A stretch of DNA of 64,000 nucleotides from Artemia franciscana (GCF_032884065.1 NC_088871.1:17108472-17172471); one strand, 5' to 3'. Shown: positions 33,580 to 47,282, numbered from the stretch's first letter. Notes: generated by a model not told the origin, from the letters alone. Translations and numbers: made by a program.

Positions 33580-36215
33580 CTGATTCTTTTCTATAAAGTA
33601 CTCTTCCTATGCTTTCTAAAAGGATAAATTCTTACAAGTTTTTACGTGTGTACAGCTCTAAAGTTATTTAATAACTGACGCTAATTACAAATGAATTTCA
33701 TTACAAGTTCTCGTGGCACCGCCTACTTTTGAAATTTTTCCAATTACTACGCAATAAGCGGAAATTCCCCAGCCATAGTGGCTGGCTGTACAACCGAATG
33801 GCTGTACAACCGAATCTCATTACGTCAGCAAATTCCTAGGGAATCTTTCGCCTGATTTATAATTCTCATCTTTCAAAGTTTGGCTTAAGAAAATTTTTAT
33901 TCAAAGGGCTATAAGTTTTCAGTTTAATATCATCATATGTGTTTCACAAATAATATTTAATTTTTATCGATATATAGCCTACATTTATGGGCTTTTAAGC
34001 TTGTAGGCTTCAAATCTGACACTACAATTTTAATATAACAGTAGAATTTAAAATGAACTAACTAGATTTTTTACAAAAATTGTTTTATCATCATTGAGGT
34101 TAGTTTTTCAGGATTTCTTAGGCTATTGATTATAAATGTGATAATAAATTTTGGAATGTAAAAGTCAAAATATGCTACTGTTTTTTTGATGACTGCCCCT
34201 CGCCATTTTCAACTATTTTATTATTCTTAATAGTTACTATTGACAAAAAATTAACACCTCTGTTGTTAATATACAAAAATTAAGCCTAACTAAAAACACA
34301 TTCGATAAAAATTTGCAATTAAATCTTTGGTTTCAGTCTCTTAATGTTTTATTTTCTTTCTTTTTTTGTGCTTTAGGCTTCTTTTCTTTTTCTTTGTACT
34401 TTCAGCTTCAGACTTCGGCTATTTTGATTCTCTGTTTTTATGTTCAGTCACTTTTTAGTTTGATTTTATGCATATGTTTTCTCTGTTCTCCATGGCTTTC
34501 ATTTTAAGTTTTCCTATTTCAAAAGCTTTTGTAGTATCGTTTTTTTCTGTATTTTTAAACTAACCTGTTGCAGCAAAGATGGTTTAGCAAAGACCTTTGC
34601 TGAGGTGTCTGCGCTCTGCATTATTGTTGGGATTGTTTAATACAGCCAGTATTGTCTTGGAAATCACACATTTTGACAAACTTCCAGCCTCCTATCCCCA
34701 ATATCTCAAGATCCGTATAGTTTTCCTATCTGTTAACTATTTTTGCCGTTATTTTTTGGTGTCTCGATTTTTTTTGCATTTTAACCATTCAGTCACCCTC
34801 CTCCTCCAGAAATTAACAATCCTCCATTTTAAAGCAACCTAAATCTGAATTTTGTTTTCTTTTTTTTATTGTAATTTCAGAAATATATAACAATGTTTAG
34901 TTTTCAATAATTTTTAGCTATATATATATTCTGGAACTGTTTCTTTTGGACTATTAAAGAGTAGCATTGAACAATTTGTTTAGGCTTGTGTCAATATCTT
35001 CAAATAAAAAAATAAAAAATATTCAAAGCAGGGACGATTTCGTTAGACCCGTAGTTTCTCGCCTCTTGTTGTTATAAAAACTTAACCTAAAGGATCTTTT
35101 AAAGCCACTATTCCTCAGTCATTTGACTATCAGTCATTTTAACTATGCCCAATTATCTCAGTTATTCTACGCAATTGTTCCTGCTTTTGTCTACACACTA
35201 ATTTATATGAAAAGAATTTGTACTTATCGGTTATATAGTAAACACTATTGATCGCGAATGATGCGAACATGACACAAGAAACTGGTCAAGCATTTTATTA
35301 TGTATTTAGTCAGTATTTTGGTTTGGTTAGGTTACATATTTAATATATGCTATTCTTCAACCCACCTCCCCCCCCCTAATCTGCAAATATATAGCCTAAA
35401 CTGTTTCCTAAACCATTGTATGTTTCATATTTTGTTTGATTTCATTAACATTAATCAAATTTCACTTCCCGAGTGTTTATTATATAACTGATAAGTATTA
35501 TTTTGACCTTTATATGATCTGTATGCACGGTCGCCATCCCTAGGGATGTATCACTATTTCTAGTGATTTTTTTTTATATCTCAACATCCTCATCTCAAAG
35601 ATCCTCAACAACAAAACAAATCTAAATTAGAACATAAATGACCTGATTATTGAAGAAAATCACTAATTCCACCAATAAATTACGAAAAACTAGTGTTTTC
35701 TTTTTTCACCGGGGGGCAAATCTGTATGATTGGATAGCAACAATACAAATCTTGCCCAAATCAGGAAACTATTTAAGACTTCTCTAGTAAATTCGGGTGC
35801 TTTCTATATTACTCACATTGCTTTGGGGTTTTGACCTCCTCCTACCTCCTTATGAAAGAAAGAGTTCGTCTATTTAGCTAGGAACGAAAAAAATTAGGCC
35901 ATGGATAAATGTTTAAAAAGACTGCATCTTGATGCCTATGCTTCGACAATTGAAGTTGTGTGAGGGAATTTTCAACCGTGCATAGGATAAATTCATTGGT
36001 ACAGGCGAATATTGAATAATGTAGGAACATCGTAAAAACACACATATTTTAGAAACTTCACAGATTTCAAAAAGTCAAAAAAAAATTTTTTTTTGCCTAT
36101 TTACGGTTACCATAAGGTTGCTGTAATGTTATTAAGAATATTTTAAACCTTATACATTCTTTGAATTTCTTGTTAATACTTTTTTTTAGTGAATTGATGA
36201 TTGGACAAGTTCCAG
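33580..36215. other. Non-coding stretch between divergent ORF and helicase exon, unit 1
   Basis: No gene recognised; open frames at 34313-34507, 34597-34842 and 35300-35491 are T-rich and unconvincing. It contains a 16-bp tandem duplication (GGCTGTACAACCGAAT at 33784-33799 and 33800-33815; single copy in unit 2), a short palindrome at 34586-34601 and the sequence also present at 28590-29292. The CCCH ORF and the helicase are divergent, so a shared upstream region would lie here. Confidence 0.5.
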
Positions 36216-36429
36216 ATTTCGTGGTAGAAGAGGCCGTGGGAGAAGGGGTCGTGGTGGTAGAAAAGGGCCATTGGATGATTCGTAATCAGCTAGTGAGACG
36301 ACTGAGCCAGAGCGTGGTGGGGTAACCTATATTCCAGAGAAGGAGGAAGAAACCGATGAGCTCGGTTTTTAAATAATTTTTAAAACTCGGTGAATAAATT
36401 TTAGCAAATTTTCAAATGTAGCAGCCAAG
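36216..36429 (+). pseudogene. vasa-like RNA helicase, RGG exon, unit 1
   Basis: Following a CCAG acceptor, the reading FRGRRGRGRRGRGGRKGPLD gives the Arg/Gly-rich tail of a vasa-type DEAD-box helicase. After an in-frame TAA it continues SASETTEPERGGVTYIPE, matching the vasa linker before the Q motif (x-x-Y-I-P-x-E). The part that in unit 2 reads TAGINFSKFSNVAAK is scrambled here: a stop follows at DELGF and the bases around 36360-36400 differ. The donor AAG/GTTAGT is intact at 36430. vasa unwinds germline RNAs. This copy cannot encode a working protein. Confidence 0.8.
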
Positions 36430-37399
36430 GTTAGTCTTTTTGGGACCTGTACTTCGCTTCGCTCAGTGAAAATAAATTCTCTATTCTCTTTCTCAAAATA
36501 AATTCAATTTCACACTAAATTGCGGTGTAGAAAGTAAAACCATTAGTAAAACATTGGACGTTTGGTTTTTTTACGCGTCATTTATATGAAAATTATTCTC
36601 TAAAATTAATCAAGGTCCTAAGGGAACATCCCCAAAGTTGTGACCTATTTGCATCGTTTCTTTATTATTACTGTATTTTTTCTGCTCCTGAGCATTTAAT
36701 GCGAAGCAAATAAGAATCTGAGACTCGTCACAGCTATTAAACAAGAATGTCTCTCTCTAAAAGCTCGGATTTGTCAATAAACAAATTTAGTTTTGTTACT
36801 CCTACATAATTATGTTTTTTTTTTTTACTTGAATATGTCTCTTGACAACTAATAGGAAGAAATTAATAGGAAGAAATTTTTCATATAGACTGTTGCCTAA
36901 ATTGAAAAACTGCATCCTTTTCTTGTCATCACATTTTTCTTCTAGGACTATTCACCCTTCTCGACCTCGTCTCCAAAAAAAGCTCTGGTTTTTTAGTTTA
37001 TATTAAATACTGTTAAAAAAGGAGCATCTAGAGGAATTTAATAGTCTTAGTTTTACTTTTGATGAACGAATTGTTACAAAAATGTAAATTTTTAACTTTT
37101 AAGTACTTATTTAAGTAATTATTTCGAATCTAAGTACTAAGTTTCTCATGTGACTTATATTATTAATTTAGTTATTAATTACTGTGACTTTTTTCCATTG
37201 CTTTTTTGTAAGTATAATTAAGACCCCTCCTCCCCTAATACTAGTCACTTTATTCCCTTTTATTTCAAAGTAAATGTTCTTATGATGCTCATGACCAGAT
37301 TCTAACTGAGTAACTCTATATGTCGGGAATAATGTCTAGTCTAGAATATTGTTATATTGTAAGTTAAATTATTAATCCTCCTTGTATTGGATTTTATAG

Positions 37400-38774
<1,375 letters not shown>

Positions 38775-40443
38775 CTAGACCTACGTTGCCTGGGCAACGT
38801 GAAGTGTTGCGGCAACCTTTGTCCGGTTTCGCTGATAAAAGTGTTGCGAGAGCAACACTTTGGTTTTGTTTCTTCGCTATCGGTTAAATTCTGAAGTTGT
38901 CAAAACTATCAAAGCATTCAAAACGGCATATTCAAAGCAGAACACAATCAGTAATCACATGATCAAGTTCTTCAGCGTTGAAAAAACAACAGCAAAAGAA
39001 TATCGGAAGAAGGGACTAAATTGAGTTTGCAGCCAGTTGAACTTTATCCTTTTCAATCGTAGACATCGTGACCGATGGAAACTTGGAACATTATCTTATA
39101 TAATCTAGTTGGTATTATAAAGCTATTCGTGACTTTTCAGGATCAAATACCATAGATGTGCACCAATTTGCACAAATTTTTAGCCTCTGATGAACCTCCT
39201 CTAGCAACCGATTCTTACTTACAAGTCCCTCTCCCGTGATATACATCCAAGTTCACCGGAAACAAATAATGGGTACACCAACTAGCAAAAGTTGCAAACC
39301 CCTTGTCGCTGAAGTCATTGTAGCCTAACAGCCGATTATTACTTACAACTCCCCTACATGTCTTACAATCGGGAACCAAGTTGTTCTTACCATCAATTAC
39401 ACCAGAAACAGATAATAGGTACACCAATCAGCAAAAGTTGCAAACCCCTCATTGCCAAAGATGATTATAAGCTAATAATCGACTGTTGCTTGGAAGTCCC
39501 CTACATATCTCACAATTGGTATCGGCCTATTTTTGGTTCAAGTGTGTACCTTACCACTGAAGTTGTCAACCCCTTGAAACTTTCAAACTGGTGTATGTCA
39601 TGAAGGAATTTTTGTAACAAAAAATGGATGACATATACTTTGATCAGCTCATCAAGGTCTATCGATTCTCATTGAAAAAAAATTCTATCTGTCTTAGTTC
39701 AAAAATTGACTTTTTTGCCGGAGGCCAACTTTCTAACACCACCACTTAGAAAGGAGCAAAGGATAAGCTCTAATTTCTTTAGCAATGAGAGAACTTTTAA
39801 AGTTTAAGAGGTATATCTGATACCATTTCTCTATTGCAATCCCAAGTAGAAAAAAGAAAGGATGGTAAAGTCAGCTGAAATCACGAACAGAAATGGCTAG
39901 AAACAATAGATGGCAGCACTTTTGGACCCGTGGGAAAATCGCACTTTTTTGTTTCTGTAAATTTTTATATTTATCACTCAAAGAAGATATATTGGCTGTG
40001 GGGCCGGGGAACTACCGCATATATTTAACACTTATAGATTTTAGTCCATCTTCAATTTGAAACTGGTGCCTGCCTGCTAGCCTGCTAGAACGGAGCTTTC
40101 CACTCGAAAGCAGAAACATGGTTTGATGAAACGAAAGCTTGGCTGCACAACTTCAGATACTCCTCTCTGACATGGGCTATATAACTCCACTTCACTTCGC
40201 ACACCATAGGCTCTGGCTCGAGGACAAGCAAAAACCATCCTTTTTGGCCCCAGGCAAGAGTTCTACGGAGCTTTCCAAAATGTAATGTCATATTCATCAA
40301 TCCGGCCTGAGGTCCACACTTTCCGTAAAAACCGGACAGGTTAGACCCTTACCAGTTTCCAGGAATAAGCTGAGATCGGCGGCATAGGAAAAAAAAAAAA
40401 AAAAAAACCGGGACAAAACCAAAGTGTTGCTCTCGCAACACAA
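38775..40443 (-). mobile_element. Non-autonomous Helitron-like insertion, 1.67 kb
   Basis: The element lies in AAATAAA/TAATCG. The unit 2 sequence at 56351-56363 is the uninterrupted site, so the ends are precise: no target duplication, inserted between A and T as read on the minus strand. That strand ends ...CGTTGCC CA GGCAACG TAGGT CTAG then T: a 7-bp hairpin 9 bases before CTAG, the Helitron 3' signature (CTRR). The 5' end starts TTGTGTTGC rather than the usual TC and forms its own hairpin GTGTTGC-GAGA-GCAACAC. A perfect 29-bp inverted repeat joins 38841-38869 to 40413-40441. No Rep/helicase is encoded; the content is low-coding. Confidence 0.75.
39160..39560. repeat. Three diverged tandem units, about 110-120 bp, inside the Helitron-like element
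   Basis: Each unit carries 'caccaa(c/t)..agcaaaagttgcaaacccct', a variable 'aagtcattgtagcctaa'-like step, 'ccgattattacttacaa' and 'tcccctacatgtctta'. Starts near 39160, 39270 and 39420. Internal tandem repeats are common in non-autonomous Helitrons. The minus-strand open frame (39427-39215) across them is not conserved between units. Confidence 0.65.
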
Positions 40444-41000
40444 TAATCGAAAAATATAAAACCACAAATTAAAATGAGTGGTGAAATATTATCAGAATGA
40501 TTTTCTGTATTGCTGTGTTGCTCTGGGGTTGTATGGCTGTAGCTTGTTGCAGTGCCGGTGTTTTTCACAATGCTGTTTCGTTTTTCTAAAGTTGAAGCGT
40601 CATCTTGGAGCTTATCAAAGAGCTTTCTTGGTTTGTCATTTTCTCTTGTTCTTCCTAGTCGCCTAGTCTCAATAAAATCCTTGATTTTTAAGTTGGCACC
40701 TAAGCTGTTCTTTTGGCAAGGTTCAATGATTACTTGTGACTATTACATTAAGATTATCAGACTCGGGAATTTCTGGTAAGACCAAGTTACGTCGCTTTTC
40801 TTCCTGTAATTGCTTCTCCTTTTCAGCTAATAGAAGCGTTTCGATTGGGTTGATTGCGTAGGCTGCGGTTGGTATGCTTGCACCAAAACCGACTGCTCCA
40901 TTTTGTGCCACATGGGAATACAGTGCTTGATCGCCAGAATTTGGAATTGATCGTCCCTGTTCATTTGAGTTGATGGTTTTCGTGCGATCTGCCATTATCC
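40444..41000 (-). pseudogene. LINE ORF1-like gene, unit 1 (frame-broken)
   Basis: Copy of the 56406-56909 gene. Open from the MADRTKTINSNEQGRSIPNS start near 40998. It runs through the PIETLLLAEKEKQ coiled coil and RNLVLPEIPESDNLNVI, then breaks where two bases are missing ('gtgactattac' against 'gtgactctattac'). Sequence encoding the RLGR region follows out of frame, with further changes. The Helitron-like insertion ends just downstream. Confidence 0.65.
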
Positions 41001-42390
41001 TAACTTGTAGCTGCAGATGGGCTACATTCTGCTTGGAGCAGGAGTGACACATGCTCAGGAGAAATGGAACCACTTCGTGCAGGTACGGCATTGAATTCCG
41101 CCTTGAGCTCTTGTAACATTTTTCTTACATTTGGGACATGGATCACCAGCCATTTCTCAGAAAAATCGTGTATATTTTTGTTTCACTATTCCGCAATCAG
41201 TTCGCTTGCAAGCACAAGTCGCTGCCTGAAGGAAAGGTTAATAAAAATCCAAGAATGTCTATTTCAAGTGCGCGCGCCGAGCGCTGAATGAATACTCAAG
41301 CTACTGAAATCACCCTGGAACAAGCGAAGCGTAAGGACCCTCTCACCTATTCCACGAAATATACGGGTATCTAAATACCGGTGGGGGACAGTGCGGTGCT
41401 CCCGGAGGGTTCTTTCCTCTCTTCTGCTTGTTCTGAGGAAAAATCAGCATCTTAATGAATGGAGGAAAGAAACAACTATATGATTTCGGAAATATAGATG
41501 GCGAGCCAGTTTACTTGAGAAAAAAGATGGCGCTAATGAAACTACCCATAGAGAAAGACCTATTCTAGGGACTAGAGAAATTCTCTCAAATAAATTTAAC
41601 TATAAATCTATCATTAGAGGGCACATAAACTATCATTAGAGGCTATAATTAGCAATTTTGAATTAAAGGTTGATATTATCTGCATGTTGAACCAGAGATA
41701 CAATTTGAACTGCTTTATTTTAGATGATTTGAACTCTTTTATATCAAGAAATAAAATTGCTTGAAATAAATTTTTTTTTTGAAAAAAAAATTATTCAGTT
41801 GCCAGTCCGTTGGAATGTTCAGCTGTGAATTTATGTTTTTGCCAGAGATGAGATAATCCAAAGAATGAATTTAACTTACAAGAGTGGAACCCGGTGCAAG
41901 TGTCGAAAATAACGTCAATGCTATCTAGCTTATGGCGTCTCATGGAATTTTGTCAAGTTTTGTAATCAGTGAAGATGTTTGAGGTGGAATAACCAAGGCC
42001 CAGGGTGCTTTTTTTGCAATTTAAGAAGTTTGAAAGAACAGGAAGATAAGTTTGGGAGCCAAGATTTGAATATTCAAAGCTACAGTAGTCAAATATGATT
42101 CTGAAACATGGGTCCTGGCTAGACGGATGAGGATTCCTTGGGTGTTTTTCACAATTGGCTCCGAACTCTTTTAGGTATCCACCTGACCGACCGTATTTCA
42201 AACTTTAATGTATAAAGAAAAATGTGTTCTATCCCACTTTCTAGGGATGTGATGAGAGGAAGTTGGAGATGGGACAAGATTTGCGGATGAAGGAGGGCAG
42301 ATTCTCAAAGAGCGTCTTTGTTGGCCAATCATTTGTCAATCGAAATGCAGGTCGTCCCCAAATGTGATCATCGGGGAGGTGTTAATAAAG

Positions 42391-42393
<3 letters not shown>
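41001..42393. other. Shared sequence upstream of the ORF1-like gene, unit 1
   Basis: Collinear with 56910-58660. Contains a minus-strand open frame at 42201-41953 that is conserved in unit 2 (58497-58249) with few changes, starting MKYGRSGGYLKEF and containing several Cys (NCEKHP, DPCF, FDYCSF, NFLNCKK). I do not recognise it. Conservation may only reflect recent duplication. Otherwise no gene. Confidence 0.45.

Positions 42394-42463
<70 letters not shown>
42394..42463. repeat. Poly-T tract of 70 bases
   Basis: Seventy consecutive T on the plus strand, 150 bp before the helicase exon. The unit 2 counterpart (59946-59974) has 29 T, so the tract changed length after duplication. Confidence 0.95.
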
Positions 42464-42466
<3 letters not shown>

Positions 42467-42615
42467 TAACGAGACTCACCTATTTGGATCGTATGGTAAA
42501 AATTATTCAAAAGCTTTACTAACCTTTTAACTCTTGTTAATAAGTAATTTCTTAAAAGCTTTATAATTTTAATGATTCCTTTTAGTTTACTAATTGATTT
42601 TCTCTCCTTTTTTAG

Positions 42616-42783
42616 ATATAAAGGGCGTTGGACTAGTCATCAACTATGAATTACCCACAGATATTGACGAATATGTGTATCGGAAGAACGAGTCGCCTTG
42701 GTAATACTGGGCGTACTATATCATTTTTCAACCCAGATAAGGATTCTGCAATTGCCGGGAAGCTGGTCAATGTTCTTGCTGCG
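42616..42783 (+). pseudogene. vasa-like helicase, motif V/VI exon, unit 1
   Basis: Acceptor CCTTTTTTAG, then IKGVGLVINYELPTDIDEYV (with the Asp split across the junction) gives motif V and its following region. The frame then slips and continues IGRTSRLGNTGRTISFFNPD and KDSAIAGKLVNVLAA, ending at donor GCG/GTAAAT. Compared with the DEAD-box motif VI H-R-I-G-R-T-G-R, five bases encoding the H-R part are missing, which shifts the frame. Splice sites are intact. Family: vasa/DDX3 (SIDEYVHRIGRTGR...GNTG-x-x-x-SFF). Residue choice favours vasa with the unit's RGG exon. Confidence 0.88.
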
Positions 42784-43984
42784 GTAAATGTTTTTCATTT
42801 CCCTCTCTTTTTTCTTTATCCCTCCTTTAACCTGTCTTCATTTTCTCCTTTACATTTTTCTCAAATTTTCGTTGTTTATCTTTCTCACTTTCTCTTTCTT
42901 CGTTTGTTCGTTTTTGATTGGTGCTAATGTATGACCATTCCATAAGGAAAAATAAACTTGGCAGCATGTTTTTCCTTTCCAAAAGAAATATATTGTCATG
43001 CTAATTGTGAAAGACATTCAACATACATTCAATTCTGGTAATGAATATTTTAGTGAATTTGTCAAATTATATATTGATAGTTATTATTATTTAATTATAG
43101 AATCTTCTTGATTACTGATTTTACATGTTAGTACGTCTATCCGAGATTTTAGTATTATATATGCAAGTTAGATCTGGGAAGAGAATGAAAGTTTATTCGA
43201 AGTCAAATATTCCGGTTAAATTTACAAGGATATGGATCCAATTGAGAGGAAAGGGTCTATCGGGGGGGGGGGGAGGAGCAACTTTAAGAAATTTATGGGA
43301 AGTATAGAAGCAAAGAGTAATTACCCGTTGTGCAATGCGGAGGAGGGTGTATTGGGCCATTTTCTTCCGAGGTCCCGCTAGCCATCTCAGATTAGTGCCA
43401 ATGGGCTGGAATGAAATTTTGATTATGGTACTTCTTGGTATTCTTACATCAACAATTCCATGGTGGTAAATTTTGTGTTGAAGGCAATAGAGATTAGGCA
43501 CTGGCATGGCAATTAGAGATTCATAGTGTTATGATCAGATTTTAATGCATTTGTATTTAGACGAATATAATGACGACTTATGTATATGGCCCTCAGCTCT
43601 TCCAATACTAATTATATGCATATTATTATATTGGAAACTCTCTATTTAAAGATTATCATTAACACGTTAAAGTGACAGGATAAAGATAAGTGGCAAGAGC
43701 ATAATGTGTGGTTTTAGAATACGGTTTAATTCCTTGTACTAAACAGGATTCGATACCTTAAATGATCACCTTATCTCGCCCATTATACGTTTTCTTAGTT
43801 TTTGTGGCCAATTCTTGTTCTTCTTTTTGAAATGTAGTCATTCTTCATTCTTTTTTAAGTTCAAGAAAGGGCAATCCCTAAGATGTTCTTGCAGACTTGT
43901 CAGGAAAACTTTGAAAATTTGGTGAAATGAAAAATCATCTGTGCAAAGCTTTGCGAGTCCAGTGTAGTGCTACCTGCTTTGATT
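42784..43984. other. Intron-like sequence after the motif VI exon, unit 1
   Basis: Collinear with 60269-61465 with scattered substitutions and small indels, including a G12 tract near 43261. No exon with the helicase C-terminal end was found. Confidence 0.5.
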
Positions 43985-45400
43985 AATTTCTGTCATTTTA
44001 AATCCCGACCGGACTTGGTGACTTTGGGGGGAGTTGGGAGGGGGGCTAAAATTTTGGAAAACGCTTAGAGTGGAGGGATCGAGATGAAACTTGGTGGTAA
44101 AAATAAGAGCAAGTCCTAGATATGTGATTGAAATAACTAGACCGGATCTGCCCTCTTTGAGGGAGTTGGGGGCGGGGGGGGGCTATTTCTGAAAAACTAG
44201 AAAAAATGAGTTATTTTTTACTTACGAAGGAGTGATCGGATCTTAATGATATTTGATGCTTGGAAGGATATCATGTCTCATAGTTTTTATTTGAAATCCA
44301 GACTGGATTCGGTGACATTGGGGGGAGTTGGGGGGGGGACCTAAAATCTTGGAAAACGCTTAGAGTAGAGGGATCAGGATGAAACTTGGTGGAAAAATAA
44401 TCACAAGTCCAAGATAAGTGATTGACATAACCGGAACGGATCCACTCTCTTTGGGGGTTTGGGGGGAGGATTAATTCTGAAAATTAGAAAGAATGAGGTA
44501 TTTTTAACTTACGAAGGAGTGATCGGATCTTAATGAAATTTGATGTTTGGAAGGATATCGTGTCTCAAAGCTCTTATTTGAGATCCCGATTGGATCTGGT
44601 GAAATAGGGGGGAGTCGGTGGGGGGGCTAAAATCGTGGAAAACGCTTAGAGTGGAGGGATGGGGATGAGACTTGGTGGGGAAAATAAGCAAAAGTCCTAG
44701 ATACGTGATTGACATAACCGGAACGGATCCTCTCTCTTTGGGGCAGTTGGGGGGAGGGTTAATTCTAAAAAATTAGAAAAAATGAGAGTAAAATGATAGG
44801 GAAGAATAACCACAAGTTATAGATACGAAATTGACATAATTGGAACGGATCCGTTCTCTTTGGGGGAGCTGGGGTTTGTTAATTTGGAAAAATTAGGTAT
44901 CTTCATCTTAAGAACGGGTGACCGAATCTTAATGAAATTTGATATTTAGAACGAACTCATGTCTCAGAGCTCTTATTTTAAATCCCGACTAGATCTGTTG
45001 ACATTGGGGATGGCTGGAGGGGGAAACTGGAAATCTTGGAAAAACACTTATAAATGTCGTAGATATGTGATTGACATAACCGGACTGGATCTGCTCTCTT
45101 TGGAGGAGTTAGGGGGTGGGGCTCAGTGCTTTGGCGGGTTTGGTGCTTTTGGACGTACTATGACGATGAAAATTGGTAGGCGTATCAGGGAGCTGCACAA
45201 ATTGACTTGATAAAGTCGTTTTCCCAGATTCGACCATCTAATGGGCTGAAGGGAGAGGAAAAAATAGAAAAAATAGAGCTATTTTTAACTTACGAACGGG
45301 TGATCGCATCTTAATGAATTTTGATATTTAGAAGGACCTCGTGACTCAGATCTCTTAATTTAAATCCCGAATGGCTTTAACCCTCTGATTTACCCGTTTA
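43985..45400. repeat. G-rich tandem array, about 288-bp unit (unit 1)
   Basis: 'cttacgaaggagtgatcgg' recurs at 44219 and 44509 (period 290), then diverged units follow to about 45300. Each unit carries 'aatgaaatttgatgtttgg', 'aggatatcgtgtctca', 'aaatcccgaccggat', 'tggggggagttgggggg', 'ttggaaaacgcttagagtgg' and 'gtgattgacataaccggaac'. No conserved reading frame. The repeated G-runs are spaced closely enough to form quadruplexes. Confidence 0.92.
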
Positions 45401-45994
45401 ATGCCAATTTAAAATAAACATAGTTCTCTAAGTTTAATGTTACCCAGGAAAAGTTACATTCCTGAGAAAGTTTTTGTGATTTTTGAAAAAGGGGGAAATA
45501 GCTCCAAAACGTCAAAAGATCTTAATAAAAATCACATAATGACATTCAGTATATCAGAGAACCCTACTGTAGAGATTTCAAGCTCTTATTCATAAAAATG
45601 TTGAATTTTGTATTTTTGCCAGAAAAAAGATTATAGTTATGTTTTTACTTGTTGTTGTTTTTATGTTTTGCTTCTTTCCCATGGATGCGCGTTTTTATAG
45701 AGGGATCACTTGATTGGAAATACTAAGCTCTTTTGTCCTTCTTAAGTAATAAAAAAGATTGGATGATAGCTAGCCCCGTCCAACTTCCCCCCCCCCCCCC
45801 TTCGAAGTCGTCCGATCTATACTTTATAGTCATTTTTTTCATCATAGTTAAAACTAACTATTCATTTGTTGATCAAACGAACCCCCACAATTTCTGGGGA
45901 AAAGGCTGTAAGTTACAAAATTTACCTTTTTATGTATAGTATTTGTTATTTGGAAGTGTTTAGACATTTTTTTTGGGGGGGGGGATTGGATTTA

Positions 45995-46515
45995 ATTCCT
46001 CCCAAAAAAATAAACTTTTTAATAGGTCTCCAGAAACTGCATCTGCTTGTCTTCCTAGATTTGTCGCTCAGCATTCGTTATCCCGGCTATTAAAAGGCGG
46101 TATATTTTCTTTCTAGAAATAGTGAACGTGAGTGGATTGCAAAAATGTTCCACGAAAATAAGTTGACTGAACTAAAAAAATGCTTACACCGCTTACTAGC
46201 AGTAATTTATTTAGCTCACATTTTTGAAATGTTTTGATTTTTTAAAACGATTCGTAATTATATGTTTAGGCCAACATTTTTTTTTTCTACTACAGATTAT
46301 GGACGGCCATGCCTTGAGTTTGGACATCCATGCTTTGAGTTTGGACAGCCAGGGGCGTATGTAGGGGGTTAAAAAGAAATCCTGAATTTCTTTCAATTTC
46401 TGGGTACTTTCTATTCAAATTATCAAATTTTTTATACCCCCCCCCCCCCTCTCCAGAAAAGATAAAATCCAGTGTGTGCGTCTATTGACGGCCTAAGATG
46501 TTTTTCCTAAGATGT
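45995..46515. other. Sequence private to unit 2, with a hAT-like end
   Basis: Unit 1 passes directly from 'ggggggattggg' to 'aattttctgcctggg' (about 31830). Unit 2 repeats the 'tatttggaagtgtttagac' lead on both sides of this block (45950 and 46522), so the block arose by insertion with flanking duplication. It contains a hAT-like terminus, CAGGGGCGTATGTAG, at 46350 and 2.5 direct copies of a 21-base unit (CATGC(C/T)TTGAGTTTGGACA) at about 46308-46352. No gene. Confidence 0.6.
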
Positions 46516-47229
46516 TTTAGTATTTATTATTTGGAAGTATATAGACATTTTTGTGGGGGACATTGGGAATTTTCTGCCTGGGAAAATTTTATGGTGATAA
46601 TTCCCTTGGGGTGAGCTTTCCGGGGAAAATGTTTATACTGGTGAAATTACGAGCATTCCTCCACGAAATTATTTTTTCACTTTGCCTTTGCTGACTAAAT
46701 TTAACGTATGGATATTTTCCAGGGGAGATTTTAAGTGTGATTGGAATTATCTGGAGGATTTTTCTATGAGATGGGGGGATCTAACATGGTAGAAATTCTC
46801 CATATGAGAGTTTTCCATGGGAACAACTTTCCACAGTGATTGGGAGATTTTCTGGAATATTCTTAAAGGGGGTTTTCTGACAAGATTTATAAAAATATTT
46901 AAACCCAGATATCACTTAGGAAAATTTAGAGGGCTACCTCATTGCCAGATAATGGCAACATTATTAAAAAAGGATAGGAGGGAGGACTGGCCTCTTCCCT
47001 GATCCTAAATGTGGGTGCCGATGTTTGAGTTAGCTAATAATGAAATAATTTTTTTTCAAGACCTATTCATATATTTAGTTAGTTTTAGCTAGCTTCCAGG
47101 TCCCCCTCACTTACTTTGAAGTGAGTATTATTTGCTCAGCCGACAGGGGTGTCATGAAGAGGCTATCTTCACTCATTGTCGCCTGGTTTTGCTAAAATTA
47201 TCTTTTTTCTGTGCCAAAAACGAATTGGG

Positions 47230-47282
47230 GAAGATGTTCTTTTTCTCTATACATCAAAATTTACGACAAAGAGAACATCTTC
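47230..47282. other. Stem-loop, unit 2 counterpart
   Basis: Same hairpin as at 32499-32551: left arm unchanged, right arm with one A-to-G change that still permits a wobble pair in plus-strand RNA. On the minus strand the change gives A-C instead, so the apparent conservation supports a role only if the plus strand is transcribed. Confidence 0.8.

Noticed and set aside
33025-33627. Plus-strand open frames opposite the CCCH repeat protein
   Set aside because: They are the antisense of the SIYE repeats; hydrophobic and without motifs, and explained by the minus-strand ORF.
34313-35491. T-rich plus-strand frames rich in Phe, Leu and Ser that look like membrane proteins
   Set aside because: T-rich DNA gives such translations by chance; similar frames appear in all repeat copies without conservation of start or stop.
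42318-42530. Open frame with a long poly-phenylalanine stretch
   Set aside because: It is the translation of the 70-T tract; the tract length differs in the paralogue and no flanking homology exists.
44530-44715. Minus-strand open frame in the G-rich array
   Set aside because: It recurs with the 288-bp unit but stops and frames vary between units; no coding constraint visible.
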